A DNA stretch of 64,000 nucleotides from Heterobilharzia americana (Eukaryota; Platyhelminthes; Trematoda; Strigeidida; Schistosomatidae), in the NCBI GenBank assembly GCA_944470555.2, contig OX104130.1, forward strand, positions 75,397,160 to 75,461,159, written 5' to 3'. The notes beneath the pieces were generated by a model. That model did not search any database. It was not told the origin of the DNA and saw only the letters and a list, made by a program, of their open reading frames with translations. Positions 11,943 to 25,404 of the stretch are shown piece by piece; the first letter of the stretch is position 1, and the number at the start of each line of letters is the position of its first letter. A program made the position numbers and the translations under genes.

Positions 11943-13124
11943 CACAAGCTTTATCAACCTCATTCAACAACCATATGATGATGATAAATGCCAATGGAAA
12001 GTTCACTGATGCCTCTGGAGTGAAGACAGTAGTAAGACAAAGTTGCCGCCTACTGTCTTCACCCATGATCTTCTTGAATGTTTTGGACTAGACTGGATCG
12101 CGCGACAAACTGTGGGGTGCGAGAAGATGAGCATACACTCTTTTACGGACGAAAAGACCCCAGAAGAAGATTTGGATTTCGCCGATAATATCACAGAAGC
12201 TTGAAGATGTACAGGCGAAAACTAACAAGTCGGCAGAAGAGGCGATGTGATGTAGCGAACGAAGACTGAACTTCCTTCAGGTGAACTTAGAGAAGATCAA
12301 AGTGATGAAGATGCCCAAACAACAACAGCAACAAGCACTAATCACCATCAAAAGGAGACATCTGAAGCAATTTGTCTCTTTTAACTACCTAGGCAAGGCA
12401 GCATCGTTGCAATTACAGGCGGTGGCGGCAGCACAGATTAGGATGCTGAAGCCACGATCAGAAAGACAGCAAGACAGGCCTTCCTTCATTTATCCGAAAT
12501 CAGTGTGTAGATCTGCTCCATTCCACTTCACTGCACTCAGCACAATGCGTGAACAACACCCCGGATTTTCAACACTAATATCAGTCAAGTCAGTGCTTCC
12601 ATGTGATGGTTGAGAGATTTGGCGCGTTACGGAAAGCATTTTCAAGAAACTACAGACATACAACACAGAAACAGCTGTCGTCTTCACTCCCTGGATACTG
12701 AAGATCAGATTAAATGACCGGAATAATTAGAATAAGCAAGAAGAAACACTGGCTGGCTGGCTGGCTAGCTAGTCGCCAACAAACCAACCAAGAGCCCATC
12801 GCCCAGCAAATATGCAGAAGAGATTTGATACGGATCGGATTGCATTGTATTGGAAATACACTGAGAAGATGGGCTGAGGAAATCACGTGCCATGTCAGGC
12901 CAGGCCGTGGAGTGGGACTGAGATGGGAAACAACGAGTTGGGCGTCTGGGCTGAGGGTGACATGGATTAGATGGTGTGAGGAAGAACTGAAAGCTTGTGG
13001 GCAGGGGTGTAGCCAAGTTGTAAAGAAGACTGTAGAGAAGAGAGTGAAATGGCGACGTGCTACTGAAGTCGTATATTCCACTAGGAACCCAAGGGACAAA
13101 CAATAAATAATAATAATAATAAAT
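11943..13124 (+). mobile_element. RTE LINE, 5'-truncated and decayed copy
   Basis: It begins in the RT domain at CTTTATCAACCTCATTCAAC, just downstream of motif A, and ends in the family 3' signature and an AATAATAATAAT tail. Several indels break the frame. A (GGCT)n expansion sits at about 12749-12772. The last 130-aa frame (12714-13106) keeps the C-terminal landmarks EPIAQQIC, RWAEEI, VTWIRWCEEE and YSTRNPRD. No target-site duplication is clear. Confidence 0.85.
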
Positions 13125-15624
13125 ATATCTTACACTGGTGTATCCTTTTAATATTTCTTCAAACTATCGTTTTTCAAATATAAAACGAAACAAAGAAATG
13201 GACATATTAAATCTTAGAAATACCTCACAGTACTGTTCCTAAGATACTTAAATTGAACTGCAGGATTTTTTCACTGACTGACTGAACTACCACCATCTTA
13301 ACTGCATTCCATTTTATATCCATCGCCATGTCTAGATCAGACACTAGTGTACCACTAGTTACCCATCTCACATTGGTGCCTTTAATTTCCTTATCACTTA
13401 CACTATTCAAGTGTAATAATTATTTTTTTGAAAACATTATATAGGGAGTAAATTTGTTGAAATATTTCCTGCTGAAAACTTCATAATATATCTTACGTGT
13501 CGTTTAGAACAAAGCGATTATTATTATTATTATCATTATAAACATTTAATAGAAGGAAATACCTCTCAAAGATACACTTGCAGCATACATATTAAAGTAA
13601 GTCAGTGAGTATCTCCCACACGTCTCATAAATCCAAATACTTAATAAACAAACGTGTCAAAATTTATATACATCAGTAATGATAGTTGTTATTAACCTTT
13701 TCTTGTTGAATGGGATAGACTTATTTGTATTTATCGCTTAAAAGCAATAATTATGGCAAAAAAACAACAGATATGATGGATTAAAAATATGAGTAGGTTA
13801 TAGAATTCAAATCTATTGAGTATTGTCAGGCAAAGTGTGTACAAGTTTATCATGGTATACAAGCTGCTTTGTTCTCAGTATGCGGATGACGTATTCAGAA
13901 AAACATATTTTCACGTTCAACATGAAGTAATTACCTAGGTTTTACTATACATGTATTATTTTTCGGCTTGAACTAAATGCTTGTTTTGAAAATCTGTTGC
14001 TATAAACAAAAAGTTATCGAGTAATATGGTTATGTCTGTACAAAAGAAATGTAGGACAAATTTAGTTGTTTATAGAAAACGATTTTCTGGTTTTTTATTG
14101 TTCTGATAACATATAACTCCAAAACATTTTAAATATAAACACTTGACTTTGATCAACATATAACTCACAGAGATTGGCAGTGATTTCGTTTACCAGTTGG
14201 TGACCTATAAATGCACATAAAGATGAAGTCAGCACTCTAGGCTAGAAAAGCATTCACCATACCACCATCCTCTTCCTTCTGAGGTACAAATCCTTTCCCG
14301 TTGTTTCAAAATATAGAACTGTAAATATTTTTTAATTGAAGTATACTTAAGAGAATAATAAGCAACAATTTTCTGGTCTGCTAACCAATTTTTAGTTAAC
14401 CAACCTTTAAAACCAACAGTTAGGAATGCATAATAGTATTCCTGTTAATTATAACATATTTCATAACTTGATTGTCCGAAAAAGAAAGCGAGATACTCAT
14501 CTGTAAAGTGATGAACGAAATTGGTAAGTTTCTTAATTAAGCGGTCAACTGCTTGGTTTTAAGCTGTGTTGTATTCTCTGAGCTGGATGGTTTAATCATC
14601 AGACTGTGATTGTCATCGTAGACAAGACCAACCAAAGCTTCTTCCTTAAGGTGCCACTGATGATGCTGAACGATAATGATAGTGAAAGCTTGATTAGTAA
14701 ACCATTCAGCTCAGAAGTTTGAACATCGCTAAAATCAACTTCTTGAGTTACTAATAATGTTCATCATCTTCAAATTCATCAACTACTTGAAGAGAAGCAG
14801 TACTCAGATTTGTTGAAATTTAAGTGTTATAACTCTATGATGAAAACTTAAATTACATTTTTTCATAACATCCCTTGAATTTTGCTAACCACTGTAATTA
14901 CTGTCAGGTATGTTAGGCCTTTTTAAGAATAGACATTTATCTGAACACGAATCCCTTCAGAATTCTTTGCAAAAATACTACTACATTTTACGCATATTCA
15001 TAAGCTACTTTCAGTTTTCTCTATCGGTTATTTTTATTATTATATCAAATGGGAATACAGCTGTGTGTTAATTTGTACTTCTTGTACACAATGTAGGAGA
15101 CATATTTCAATATAGAAATTTCATTCTAGTTAAAGGCATCAGCATAATTTTAAACCTTTGTGTTGTAATTGCAAATGTTTACTCGTGTTTAGGAAAATTT
15201 AAGTACATTTAAAAGTGACCGGTGGAGTGAACAGAGATTCCAGTTACATTGTGATTGTTGACGCGTCTGAAGTTAAATTATATTACACTACGTTTATTTA
15301 TCCAAGTTGTATATACAAACCTTTATGTGTAGTAATTAATCCATATGCTTAAACACGACAGCAGAATGCAAAATTAGAGATGATACTTTTTCTATCTGAT
15401 ATATTTATAATCGTAGTTTTCAGATGAGTTTTCGTTATCTTTCTTTTCATTCTTTGTTTAATCTTTCTTTAATTGCTTCCCACCTGATATATATTTCCAC
15501 TTTTCCCTCTCTAGTTGCTCTAATAACTCATATTTTCTTTAAAAGTGATGAATCCATTTAGAGCTATGGTTCTACAATCCTCCTGGAACACTTCTAATTT
15601 CTAAATTTTTATGAATAACGGATA
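13125..15624. other. AT-rich spacer, nothing identified
   Basis: This is low-complexity AT-rich sequence with a short (TTA)n run near 13518-13533. I recognise no gene or repeat family. Confidence 0.5.
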
Positions 15625-15790
15625 GTGGCTAGCAGTGGAACTTAGAATACACTTTTTGTCCTACTGGAGACTCTTCGGCTGGATCCATATGTCTTTCACT
15701 AGCTCTAGACATCAGGACCAATCGTTCCAATTGCCGAAGTGTTATCCACTTGGCCACATACTCATGACAGCCACTTCTTGTGTGACAAGC
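15625..15790 (-). mobile_element. Degraded hammerhead SINE, minus strand
   Basis: Read on the minus strand it keeps AAGAAGTGGCTGTCATGAG, an A-box-like segment, ATCCAGCCGAAGAG at the ribozyme 5' core, AGGACAAAA and TTCCACTGCTAGCCAC at the 3' end. CTGA reads CCGA, and GAAA reads AAAA, so the ribozyme should be dead. It lies head to head with the next SINE. Confidence 0.65.
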
Positions 15791-15821
15791 ATTGCTTTCT
15801 TGTGATTGCCTAGGCCACATA

Positions 15822-16095
15822 CCAAAAGAGATCAATCAATTTGGTCCAGTGAATAACCCAATAATACAAGCAACAACATAAAATTAGTACGTATTGCACA
15901 ATAAGTGGCTGTCCTGTTTCGGTGGACCAGTGGGTAACATTTTGGAGTTTAAAAAGATCAGTCCTGAATTCGAGTCCCCGAAGGAACAAAATCACTCACT
16001 CGGAGACAGGCACATCCGGCTGACGAGATCCAAAGAAGTCAGAACGTGCATCCTGGATTCTGTTGTTGGTTACCATTCTTCTGATATTCTAGTCA
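15822..16095 (+). mobile_element. Degraded hammerhead SINE, plus strand
   Basis: It starts with the upstream box GATCAATCAATTTGGTCCAG (compare 5960-5985 in the complete copy), then ATAAGTGGCTG, a tRNA-like segment with B-box-like AATTCGAGTCCCCG, and GCACATCCGGCTGACGAG. Stem II is disrupted and the GAAA region reads AGAACGTGC, so activity is unlikely. The A box is degraded. Confidence 0.65.
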
Positions 16096-18299
16096 AATAC
16101 TCACAAACAATTTGACAGTTAGTTAAGGAGCACACGAAAATCCAACACTTCCCATCATTATATAACACATACTGTGTTAACACTAATAAACAGGAGGTAG
16201 TAATTGATTTACTATCATATTGAATTACAAAAAGTAAACAAGAACAGTGACACTTATTTCAAGTAAATTTTACGTCACTATCTGAATGGTTGATTAAGCT
16301 GTTTTACTATTTCTTAACATACCTAATGATTCAACTCTTCAGAAATGTCTCGACTCCAATTATGTCAAGGAAAAAAGCTACATTCAGAAGGAAGACAAGT
16401 ATTCTTCCATCTAATTCATAACTAAAATGATGCTTATATACCTTCTCACAGGATAGAATGATAAGGCAACATGCTGAATCATTACGACAGTTATCATAGT
16501 GAACTATTTCATCAGTTGGTTTATAACAACAGTTGAGACCACAGTAATCCATTAAATTCAATGGAAATTTGTGTACAGAATAGATATTTTCAACCAGTCA
16601 TAGTGTTTAACACTATTCAGCACCTTATCATCTTGATCTAAAAGAAAATACTGTCGAAATTTCATATATGCTATTTTTGTCATAAATATTTAGAGGACGA
16701 ATTATTTGAACTGGTCAAAAATACTCCTACAAAACAACAAAAATTGTGTTTTCCAAAACTGAAAAGAATAAAATTACTCCTCAATTTTAGGTATTCAGTT
16801 TATCAGGATAGATGATGATGATGATGATCCATTATTTTATGTCAACTTATAACTGCATTCATTGTTGAAAAATGTTAATGACATTCGTGTTATATGTCAG
16901 AAGTGAATGATTTGTAAGTTAACACTAACTAGCAAGTCGTTTTCCCGGTGTAATTTACACTTGTGTTGATTAGTTTTGAAGTCAGACATTTAACCAATTA
17001 GTTATTTGGACCTACACTGATATACTGTGTGATTGGATTTTATAAATGAATTCGTGAGTAGAAGGTAAGGACTGTATCTGTTCAGTACTTAGTGCTTAGC
17101 ACTGATCCACGTCTGTCGATTAAGTTTGCTAAGTGACTCCTAACACCTAAATGGCTATACCGCATGTTTTGTGCTGAACAATAAGGATTAGAAAGCTAAA
17201 TTGGTTAGTATTGGCAACCAGTTTATGCTTTGACAACATTAGGCTATCAAAAAAGATGAAATGCATGAAATATGACAGCTTGTAAACAAGTTTATTAAGA
17301 AATAAATAAAATGAACTTTGGTAATCAACCTTTGGGTCGTTGTTCATTGTAAAATAAATCTAGGGGAATGTCACTTGCTTCTCATAAGACTCCTGTTATT
17401 TGAATTAATAGATCAATAAATGACACCTTAAACTATCATACTGTGACAGCTTTCAATCAAAAAAATTTCAGAAAACTTTGGTAATCTGAATGTACACTCA
17501 GAAAGAAGTGTGTAAGAAAACATGATCTCTTGAGAATTTGATACCTATGAAGAGAAGTTCAACAGAGTGAAAAATATGTATTTTTTTTGCAAAATTGCAA
17601 CGATGGAAATAATTTACCTTATAAATAGACAAACATTATCCTTACTTGACATCCCGGTGGGTAGTTTTTCAACTCTCTACATTTGCAATCGATAATGTCT
17701 TTATTTCTTTCGAATCTTCACCAGTCAGCTAGTCTCATTTGTGTTTCTAAAAGTTACTTTCTCTAACGTTGCGTTACCAAAACGTTTACTACCACCTACG
17801 TCCCAGTTGTCACCCATGAGATTCTTCAGTTTCTCGACTATATGAAGTATTCATAGTCTAGAGAGATGGTGTCCTTTCTCATCCGTAACTAGACATGACC
17901 ACCTCTACTCACAAGTAGGTCACAAAATGGGTTGTTGAGATAACTGATTCAGTGAAGAATGAAATCTGTCAGAGAATAGGATGATTTATCGGGATGTCAT
18001 TTCCTTATTTACAAATACCTGACTAATAAAATCTTTTTGCTTTCTGTGTGACTTCATTCAGTTCCATAACTTAAACATTGTTATCCCAAGTAATTAATTA
18101 GAGAAAATGTTTCTTGAATGCACTTTAACATGCCTTTCAGACTTAACAACACAATCTATAGACAGAAAGATGGTGTGACAATGTGATCGCTTCTAGCTGA
18201 TTGCATTGTGACAAGCCTGGAAAGTACAACCTTGTCACAAATAATCAATGAGCCAAATATCTACAAAAGATAACTAGAAGACACCTATATTATTTTTCA
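16096..18299. other. AT-rich spacer with short (GAT)n run
   Basis: A (GAT)n run lies at about 16811-16830. The frames at 16331-16561 (-) and 17147-17347 (-) have no recognisable motifs. I see no RNA gene or known repeat. Confidence 0.45.
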
Positions 18300-18830
18300 G
18301 GATAATACAAATTTTGAAAACCTGACTCTAATTTTCATTAGGGCTGAACCATTTATCAACTTCACTACAGAAGCAGAGTCAAGCTTGAAATTCCACTTTA
18401 TTGATGTTCTAATTCAAAGAAAAGATAACGATTCAACCCACAGATCTGTTATTAGAAGGCCCACTTGGAACTGGCAGTTTATTAATTTTCAAAGTTGTGT
18501 CACTTTTGGCAGAAAGAAGAATTTCGTCAATTCACTGTCTTCAGGAATACGAAGAATAGACACTGACGACACCATCAATTGTGGATAAGAAAATGGGCAG
18601 AAAATTGTGACGGAAAATGAAAACAAAATGAAATTTAACGATACTTATCAAAGACAGAAAAACGTCACAAAATGTTTAAATAGTGTTCTGAAAATTATCT
18701 AACTACTAAACCTAGAATTCAAGGTGGATAGTGTAACAGATGTCTTTGTAGAGCGTCTATCAAAGTCTGTAAACAGAGCACTTCTTGCTGCCACCCTTAG
18801 GATTGTAGCCTGCTGTTAGAAACTGACTCT
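18300..18830 (+). pseudogene. Penelope-like element relic, RT thumb and linker
   Basis: Across frames I read FINFTTEAESS, then FIDVLIQRKD, VIRRPTWNWQFINFQSC and RKKNFVNSL, matching the order of the thumb region after the RT palm in Penelope-like elements (IKFT.E, FLDVL..R, YRKPTW..QY.NF.S, KKGLVR.L). Downstream, LEFKVDSVTDVF and ALLAATL match the linker (PFKGDSV..., AAKL) that leads to the endonuclease. The longest open piece is 18385-18588, and stops and shifts break the rest. I could not find the GIY-YIG domain downstream. Confidence 0.65.
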
Positions 18831-21800
18831 ATCTCGAAGGATAAGCTAGAGCATAGGGTCACACTCATATATATATCAGTTTAATTACTTCTGCATAGCT
18901 AAGTGCATCGATAGTACCACGCATCAACTTGTGAGACACGCTGACAAACGATAGGAAACCTGATTGATGAGGAGAGAGCAGAATAGCATTAACAATTCAA
19001 AAGTCTACAGCATCGTTATACTTTCGAAGTGAGTATGTACAACCGCTTTCTTTGTCATGGCCATCGTAGAAGATCGACCACCCTAGATAATTCCCTTGTT
19101 ATGAAACTATACCTCACTTTATGGTCAGTTGTTTATGTCCTCATTTTTAAAAGGTATAGGTGTTGCGTAAATTTCCTTTTTCATGTAATTTATTACGAAT
19201 TTTGACCGGAAATTACTCTGGAATTATGTATCGTTTCTACTACATATTCACGAATATGAACGCTTAGTGAATGATTTCGCCGAAAAGGAAATTTTATTCG
19301 CTGCAGTCATGTTCCTCTTTTACCTATGATCAAATGCTTTTTACCAATATTTTCAAGTAAACTTTCCTAACTGTATCGAACACCAATTGGTGAATAAGAT
19401 AGCACTTAGAATTTTGCATGCTCTTACAACTGCTTATTTAAGAGGTAGTAAATTTGCGATGAGCTCTAAATATGAAGTCACAAAACGTTGTTTCACGTTT
19501 GTTATCCATCAACTCACTTTCGACTTTGGGTAAAGAAGTTGCATAGTTCGCTAAACATTCAGTTCATAGCATAAATCGATTAGGCAGGTCAAGCCATCAT
19601 TCTATACTGTACTGTACTCTACGAATCACTGGAGATAACCATCCAAGTGCGAATACGCGTGGGGGAGGGAGGGACAAAATATCACTGCTTGCTGCTCTAG
19701 GGTGCAGCTATGCTGGTAACACACTTGTTTCCCCAAGCTCTCGTTATATCCAAAACTTCTTTTGCATAATCGTGAGACGAGAAGCAATTATTGCTATAGT
19801 GTGAACTATTGTATTATGATGGTGGTCAGTAGGCAAAACCATACTACTGGCTTAATTGGGTGCGAAAACAATAGGGTGTTTTTCGCGAAAGACGGTCAGT
19901 ACCACGATGATGCTTTGTTCCTTAAACAAAAGGGAACTTAAGAAAAGTTAGCCCTAAATTAGTACCCCCTTCTCTACACCAAAGCATACCAGCGCGGGTG
20001 ATCAAGGTTCATGGTTGAGATTTAAACTCACAAACCTTAATTTCAAATTTTTAAGGAGGCTGCACACGGCCGTCACTAAGTAGGTATCCCTCGAGCAATG
20101 AGGTCATATACTAATCTTTCGCTATCAAGTGTCTCAAAAAACATTGATTTCCCATGGTATGAGCAGTCAGAAAGTTTCGACTAACGTCACAAATTTATTA
20201 GTACTGAAGTTTCTTTTGATCACTGTCAACCTTATACATTCTTAACTCCTAATCTTCCTTCACGTCTTTAGATAACATTACTATATCATCATTGATTTCT
20301 ACTAGCTCTGTAGCACTCTACAATGATCTTAGTTTACATAACGGCATCACTGACACCCCTAACCGGAATCCAAACTACACACCGGAGCTCTCATTGTCCT
20401 AAACCTCTACCAAATAGGCCAGCATGTTTCGCTAGCCGAGACTCAAACACCTGTGACAATGAATGTTTGCTACATTTTTGAGATACGCATACTAGACTCA
20501 CCTGAGTTTATTCACTTAGCCTCATCCAGCTAATATGGTGAATCGGTTAAATTCCTCTTCGGAAATCCTGCGAACGCTTTTGTTAGTTCTTGTCGTCTTA
20601 AAGGTGTATGCATTGCAAGGCAAAAAGTCTATCACTTGACTGGATCCCATTTGTTCTCTATCAGACTGAACATCATATGAATGTAGTCTCTGCTTTCGCA
20701 CCCACTGACTGCAGTTTTGGAGGAATAAAGAATGAGTCCTACCGAAAGTTAAACATTCAGACTTGGTTGTCGTTGTAAAGAATTTCAATGCACAAGTGGG
20801 AAGGTTAATTCCAGTAGAAATGTATTTGGATGGCATTTTCGGAATCCCAAACAGAAAAGTAGATAACGGCGATCACCTGCACAAACTGTGTTGAGATAAC
20901 CATTTATTTCTGACCAAATAATAAGCAAGGCTTTCCCTGACGTTGCATACAACGGCATCAACTCAGTGGTAGATACAGAGAGCATATGGAAATTCGTCAT
21001 CACTAAAGAGGGTCAGTGGAGGACCTCCGCTTCTTCTGGAGAACGTGTTTGGACAGCGATGACGTTTTGATTCCATCACGTGTATGTCCACGTCCAAACG
21101 TAGAAAGACTAGTACTATAATCATTGCATGTGCAGCTCAACAATGAGAGCACTAAGAATGTATTGAACACAAAACTCGCTAGATGGTCATCGGAGCACAA
21201 CGATAACTGACTAGATGCATGTTCATATCGACTGGTGAATATGATGAATATTAGTATACTTTACATCTAGCAGTAAAAGATTTGATGATCGTCTAATGTT
21301 GTCTAATCATTGACATTTCCAAGTTAGTCATGATGTAAATATGTCTGGCGTTAGAATACTTATGAACAATATCAAAGCTCAGACAATACAAGATCATCAG
21401 TTCCTTCAGTTACATTGAACTAACCCTAACATGTTTAAAACATTTCTTCTTCTCCTAGCCAGTCATGTACAGAAGATTCTTTCATTTCCGTCATTCAGAC
21501 GAAAGTTGTTGCTCTAAAACTGGTCTTTATTGATGCTCCGGGTAACAGTAGGGAGTGAAGTAATTCAGTGCGCTGACTACTTCACTTACAGCCGCTGACC
21601 AACGAAATCTCTGCACGAATGTAGAAGGCTCGATTGCCTTTCGTGAAATTATGCCACACATGGCGTAAACAGCACCTTGTATTAGGAAACATGATATAAA
21701 TTACTCGTCTGTGACCAATTATTGGAGATATTTTATACAATCGATTTTCTTCACAAATTTTAGCAAAGCTAGAACAACAAGTTTTGATGAATAAGATGAA

Positions 21801-21831
21801 TTCGTTTTCAACTATGCATAAACCATAAAAT
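18831..21831. other. Spacer, unrecognised, partly GC-richer
   Basis: Overlapping minus-strand frames at 20522-20836, 20785-21003 and 21003-21200 show no domain I can name. A possible tRNA-like B-box segment (minus strand near 20430, GTTTGAGTCTCGG) hints at another old SINE. No host gene can be supported. Confidence 0.35.
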
Positions 21832-24800
21832 CATTACTATTATTTGTCCCTTGGGTTCCTAGTGGAACATAGGGCTTCAGTAGCATGTCACCATTTCACT
21901 TTCTTCTCCCCAATCTTTTCAACCTTGCTCCACGACTGCCCACAAGCCTTCATCTCTTCCTTACACAATCTCCTCCATATCCCCTTCGGATGCCGAACTC
22001 GCCGTTTTCCATTTAGGTCCCACTCGAGGGCTGGCCTGGTACGTGATGTCCTCTAATGGTCTTCTCAGTGTATGCCCAATCCAATCCATCTCCGCTCTAA
22101 GCTGCATATTTGTTGGGCGATAGGTTCTAGGTTGGTTAGTTTGCGGAGCCAGCCAGAGCCCCTTGTTGGTTGTTTTTTCTAGCTATCTGATCTTCAGTGT
22201 CGAGTGAGCGTAGGCAGTAGCTGTTACTGTGATGTATATCTGTACTTTGTTTGAAATGCTTTTCATGGCGCTCCAAGTCTCTCAACCATCACATTGAAGC
22301 ACTCACTTGACTGGATTAGTGTTGAAAATTCGGATCTTATTCTTTATGCTGAATGCAGAGGATCTCCACACTTGTTTCAGGCTAATGAACGCCTGTCTTG
22401 CTTTTCCAATTCCGACGTTGACGTCATCGTCCATATCACCGCCTGTAGTTGAGACAGTGCTGCCTAAATAGGTGAAGGAGACTACTTCCTTTAAGTTTCT
22501 CCCGTTTATGGTCATTGAAGTTGGTGTTGAGTATCTTCATTATCCCCGTCTTCTCTACATTCACTTAAAGTCCTGTCTTCACTGCCTCTTCTACCAACCT
22601 GTTGGTTTCCGCCTGCAGATCTTCAAGTTTGTGCGAGATTAGACACAAGTCATCGGCGAAATACAAATCTTCTAGGTTCTTTTCCGCAGTCCAGCCAGTG
22701 TATCCACCTCTTCTCGCTCCTCACATTTTGTTGCACGATTCAGTCCACCACAATCAGGAAGATCATGGGTGATAGTAGGCAGCCTTAACTTACTACTGTC
22801 TTCACTTCAAGAGCATCACTGAGCTTCCCATTGTGAATTACTTGGCATGTGGCGTCTTCATATAGTTGTTGAATGAGGCAGATAAAGGTTTGCGGTACTC
22901 CGTAGTAGTCAAGCAGTTTCCAAATTACCTGTCGATCGACGCTGCTAAAAACCTTCTCAAAGTCGATGAAGTTGGGGTGAGGTAGAGCGTTGACTGCCAT
23001 TCTATACTCTGTTATATGATGATGCGAAGCGTTGCAATTCGGTCCCCATATGATTTGTACTTCCTGAATCCAGTCAGCCTGTTCCGGTCGTAATTTTGAA
23101 TCCAGCACATCCCTTAATCTCTCTAGGATGATGCGGCTCAATGTTTTGCTTGCTTGGATCAGACAACAGCATGATTTCGCACCATTTCTTGCAAACACTG
23201 AGGTCTCCCTTCTTCGGGAGTTTGACAAGGTAACCCTTCTTCCAATCGTCAGGTACCTTCTCTTCCTTCCAGACCTTCTGCAATAGTGGTGTGAGCATGT
23301 CTGCCGCTGTTGTCTCTGAGTCTGTTTTCAGTGCTGCTGCTGGAATTCCATCTTGTCCTGTTGCTTTCCGGCATTTCAGTAGCTTTATTGCGTTCAGGAC
23401 TTCCATTTTTGTTGAAGGATTTATGTTCACTTGTTGTTAAGCGGCTGCAGGTGGTATTTCTGGACGAAGTGCACATGGTGGTGGTCGATTCAAGAGCTTC
23501 TTGAAGTGGTCGGCCCATCGTTTCCTTTGTTTCTCTTCCCTGGTATTTAGATTTCCTTCATCATCTTTTATTTTTTCATCTGCGTTGATCTCTTCCCAGA
23601 TAGTAACCTGATTAATTGATTCAATGTTGTCATGTCTCTCCTGCCAGCAGCCTTCAGCCTGCTCTGCTTCACTTGCCAGTGTTTCGTAGAAGTGTCTTTT
23701 GTCTTTGCGTGCACTCTTCTTCACTTCTTTGTCCAGTGTGTTCATGTGTCCATCGAGATTCATTCCTTATCTTCTTTCTTCTTCCTAATACACTTGGTTA
23801 TGCAGGTTTCTTTCCACATAGCTTTCAAAGACTTCCAATGTTCTTCCACACAGGTTTCTTCAGGGACGTCCCTCGATATCTCCCATTTTGTCTTGATGGC
23901 TGCCTTGAAGATCTCCTTTGTAGTTTCGTCCTTCAGTTTCCGAGTGTTGAACTTAAACTGCGGTCTATCACCAGCTTCCTTCAAGGCTTTTAACTTGATT
24001 TCGAAGGTTCCTTGCACTAGATAGCGAGTGGTGTGAACCTACGTCTGCTCCTCTTCTTGACCTTGTGTCAAGTAGACTGCGTCTCCATTTTCTTGAGATT
24101 GAGATAAAGTCGATTTGATTTTTAGTGTGTCCATCTGGTGAAATCCATGTCGCTTTGTGGATATCTTTGTGCCTGAACACACTGCCTCACCTCCAATCAC
24201 CAAGTCGTTGAATGCGCAGAATTCTGCAAACAATTCTCCATTCTCGTTCATCACCTCACCGAGTGCTTCTCGACCCATGGTTAGTTCTCTTCCTGTGCTG
24301 TCTGCTCCCAATTTGGCATTCATGTCACCCATTAGAATTTTGATATCATCAACTGAGGTCTTGTTCAGTGCTGATTGCAGTCATCTGTAAAATTCATCTT
24401 TCTTCTCTCGCGCTGCATTATTTGTCGGCAAGTAGCATTTTATGATTTATAACTTCCTTCCTTTTGAGTTGAATCCATCTTGCTGTCATGATCCAGGTGG
24501 AGATTGGTTCCCACTGCATGAGAGCCTTCGATGCTCTTGAGGACATCATGATAGCCACTCCATAACTCAGTGTGCTCGTGGTTGTTGTCTGGGTGACAAT
24601 ATCGGAGTAGATTATTGGTTCTGCAGTTGACAGTTTGGAGAGTCCACTCCCATTCCATCTGCTTTCGCAAATCCCAAGCACTTCGATGTGATACCTTCTC
24701 ATCTCGTTTGCAATCTGGGCTGCCTTACTGGGTTCAAACATAGTGCGGACACTCCATGTTCCCACGTCTACATTCGCCTTCTTCGGGAGAAGATACATCG

Positions 24801-25026
24801 GCCAATTGGCTTCCCGAAGGCTTTCACCAACTGGCATCATTTCGCCTCTCCGATTCCAGAGAGGAATAATTTTGTTACAATTTTTTATACAGAGTTCGTG
24901 CTTTGAAGTTTGTTTAGCGGTTAGATTTGTTTTACGGGGTAGGGTTGCTAGCTGTATGTCCAACCTTCCCTCTTTATCCGAACTTAGGACCGGCTAGTAA
25001 CTAGTGAACTAGTTAACCAGACGAGA
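21832..25026 (-). mobile_element. RTE LINE, full-length copy (minus strand)
   Basis: It is collinear with the complete copy at 26813-30034 over its whole length. The 5' end on the minus strand is TCTCGTCTGGTTAACTAG, followed by repeated ACTAG motifs and a short leader, then endonuclease, RT and C-terminal regions, and a tail of mixed AAT/AGT units. Length is about 3.2 kb, usual for RTE-type LINEs. I found no target-site duplication, suggesting greater age or flank decay. It faces away from the other full-length copy: the two 5' ends are about 1.8 kb apart. Confidence 0.9.
21840..24840 (-). pseudogene. RTE LINE polyprotein remnant (APE endonuclease + reverse transcriptase)
   Basis: The first in-frame ATG is at 24838-24840 and the stop at 21840-21842, inside the tail repeat. 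Domains in order: APE-type endonuclease (VGTWSVRTM, GICESRWNGSG, GDMNAKLG, TWISPDGHTKNQIDFI, GADVGSHH), a linker of lysine-rich helices, RT (DGIPAAAL, LVKLPKKGDL, LNFIDFEK-type motif A reading FIDFEKVFSSVDR, then FTYLGSTVSTTG) and the C-terminal RTE domain. At least eight frame changes split it into pieces; the longest are 24418-24963 and 22785-23228. The motif B and FADD regions are damaged. It is non-coding as it stands. Confidence 0.85.
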
Positions 25027-25404
25027 TACATGGAGAGAAATACAGTCCACACAGCCCACTTATCATGAAGATGACGGTTGATTGATGACATAATAAAAGA
25101 GTTGATACAGACTGAAGAAACTCAAATGAAATAATTCATGATCATTTAAAGTGCTGTTGTCTTGTGTTTATATAGTTAAATTGTCATTTTGCTACATATG
25201 ACCAATAAAAAAATGGAATAGACAGTATTAAGCGTGTGTGTAATGAATTAGTAGTGTAAATATAGGCTCAAAATCTTTTGCACGCTTTAAGTTAGTCTGG
25301 GTCAATTAGTAAACTTGTGGAATTACTTGTCAAATTAGTCATAGAAGGGAATGAAAATACCAGAATTGTAAGGGGTTGTCCTAAATGGCAAAATAAATCA
25401 GTGA
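25027..25404. other. Spacer between RTE copy and Penelope relic
   Basis: This is AT-rich. I see nothing in it. Confidence 0.4.

Noticed and set aside
23616..24024. Plus-strand frames of 125-130 codons
   Set aside because: Shadows of the minus-strand RTE linker and RT region.
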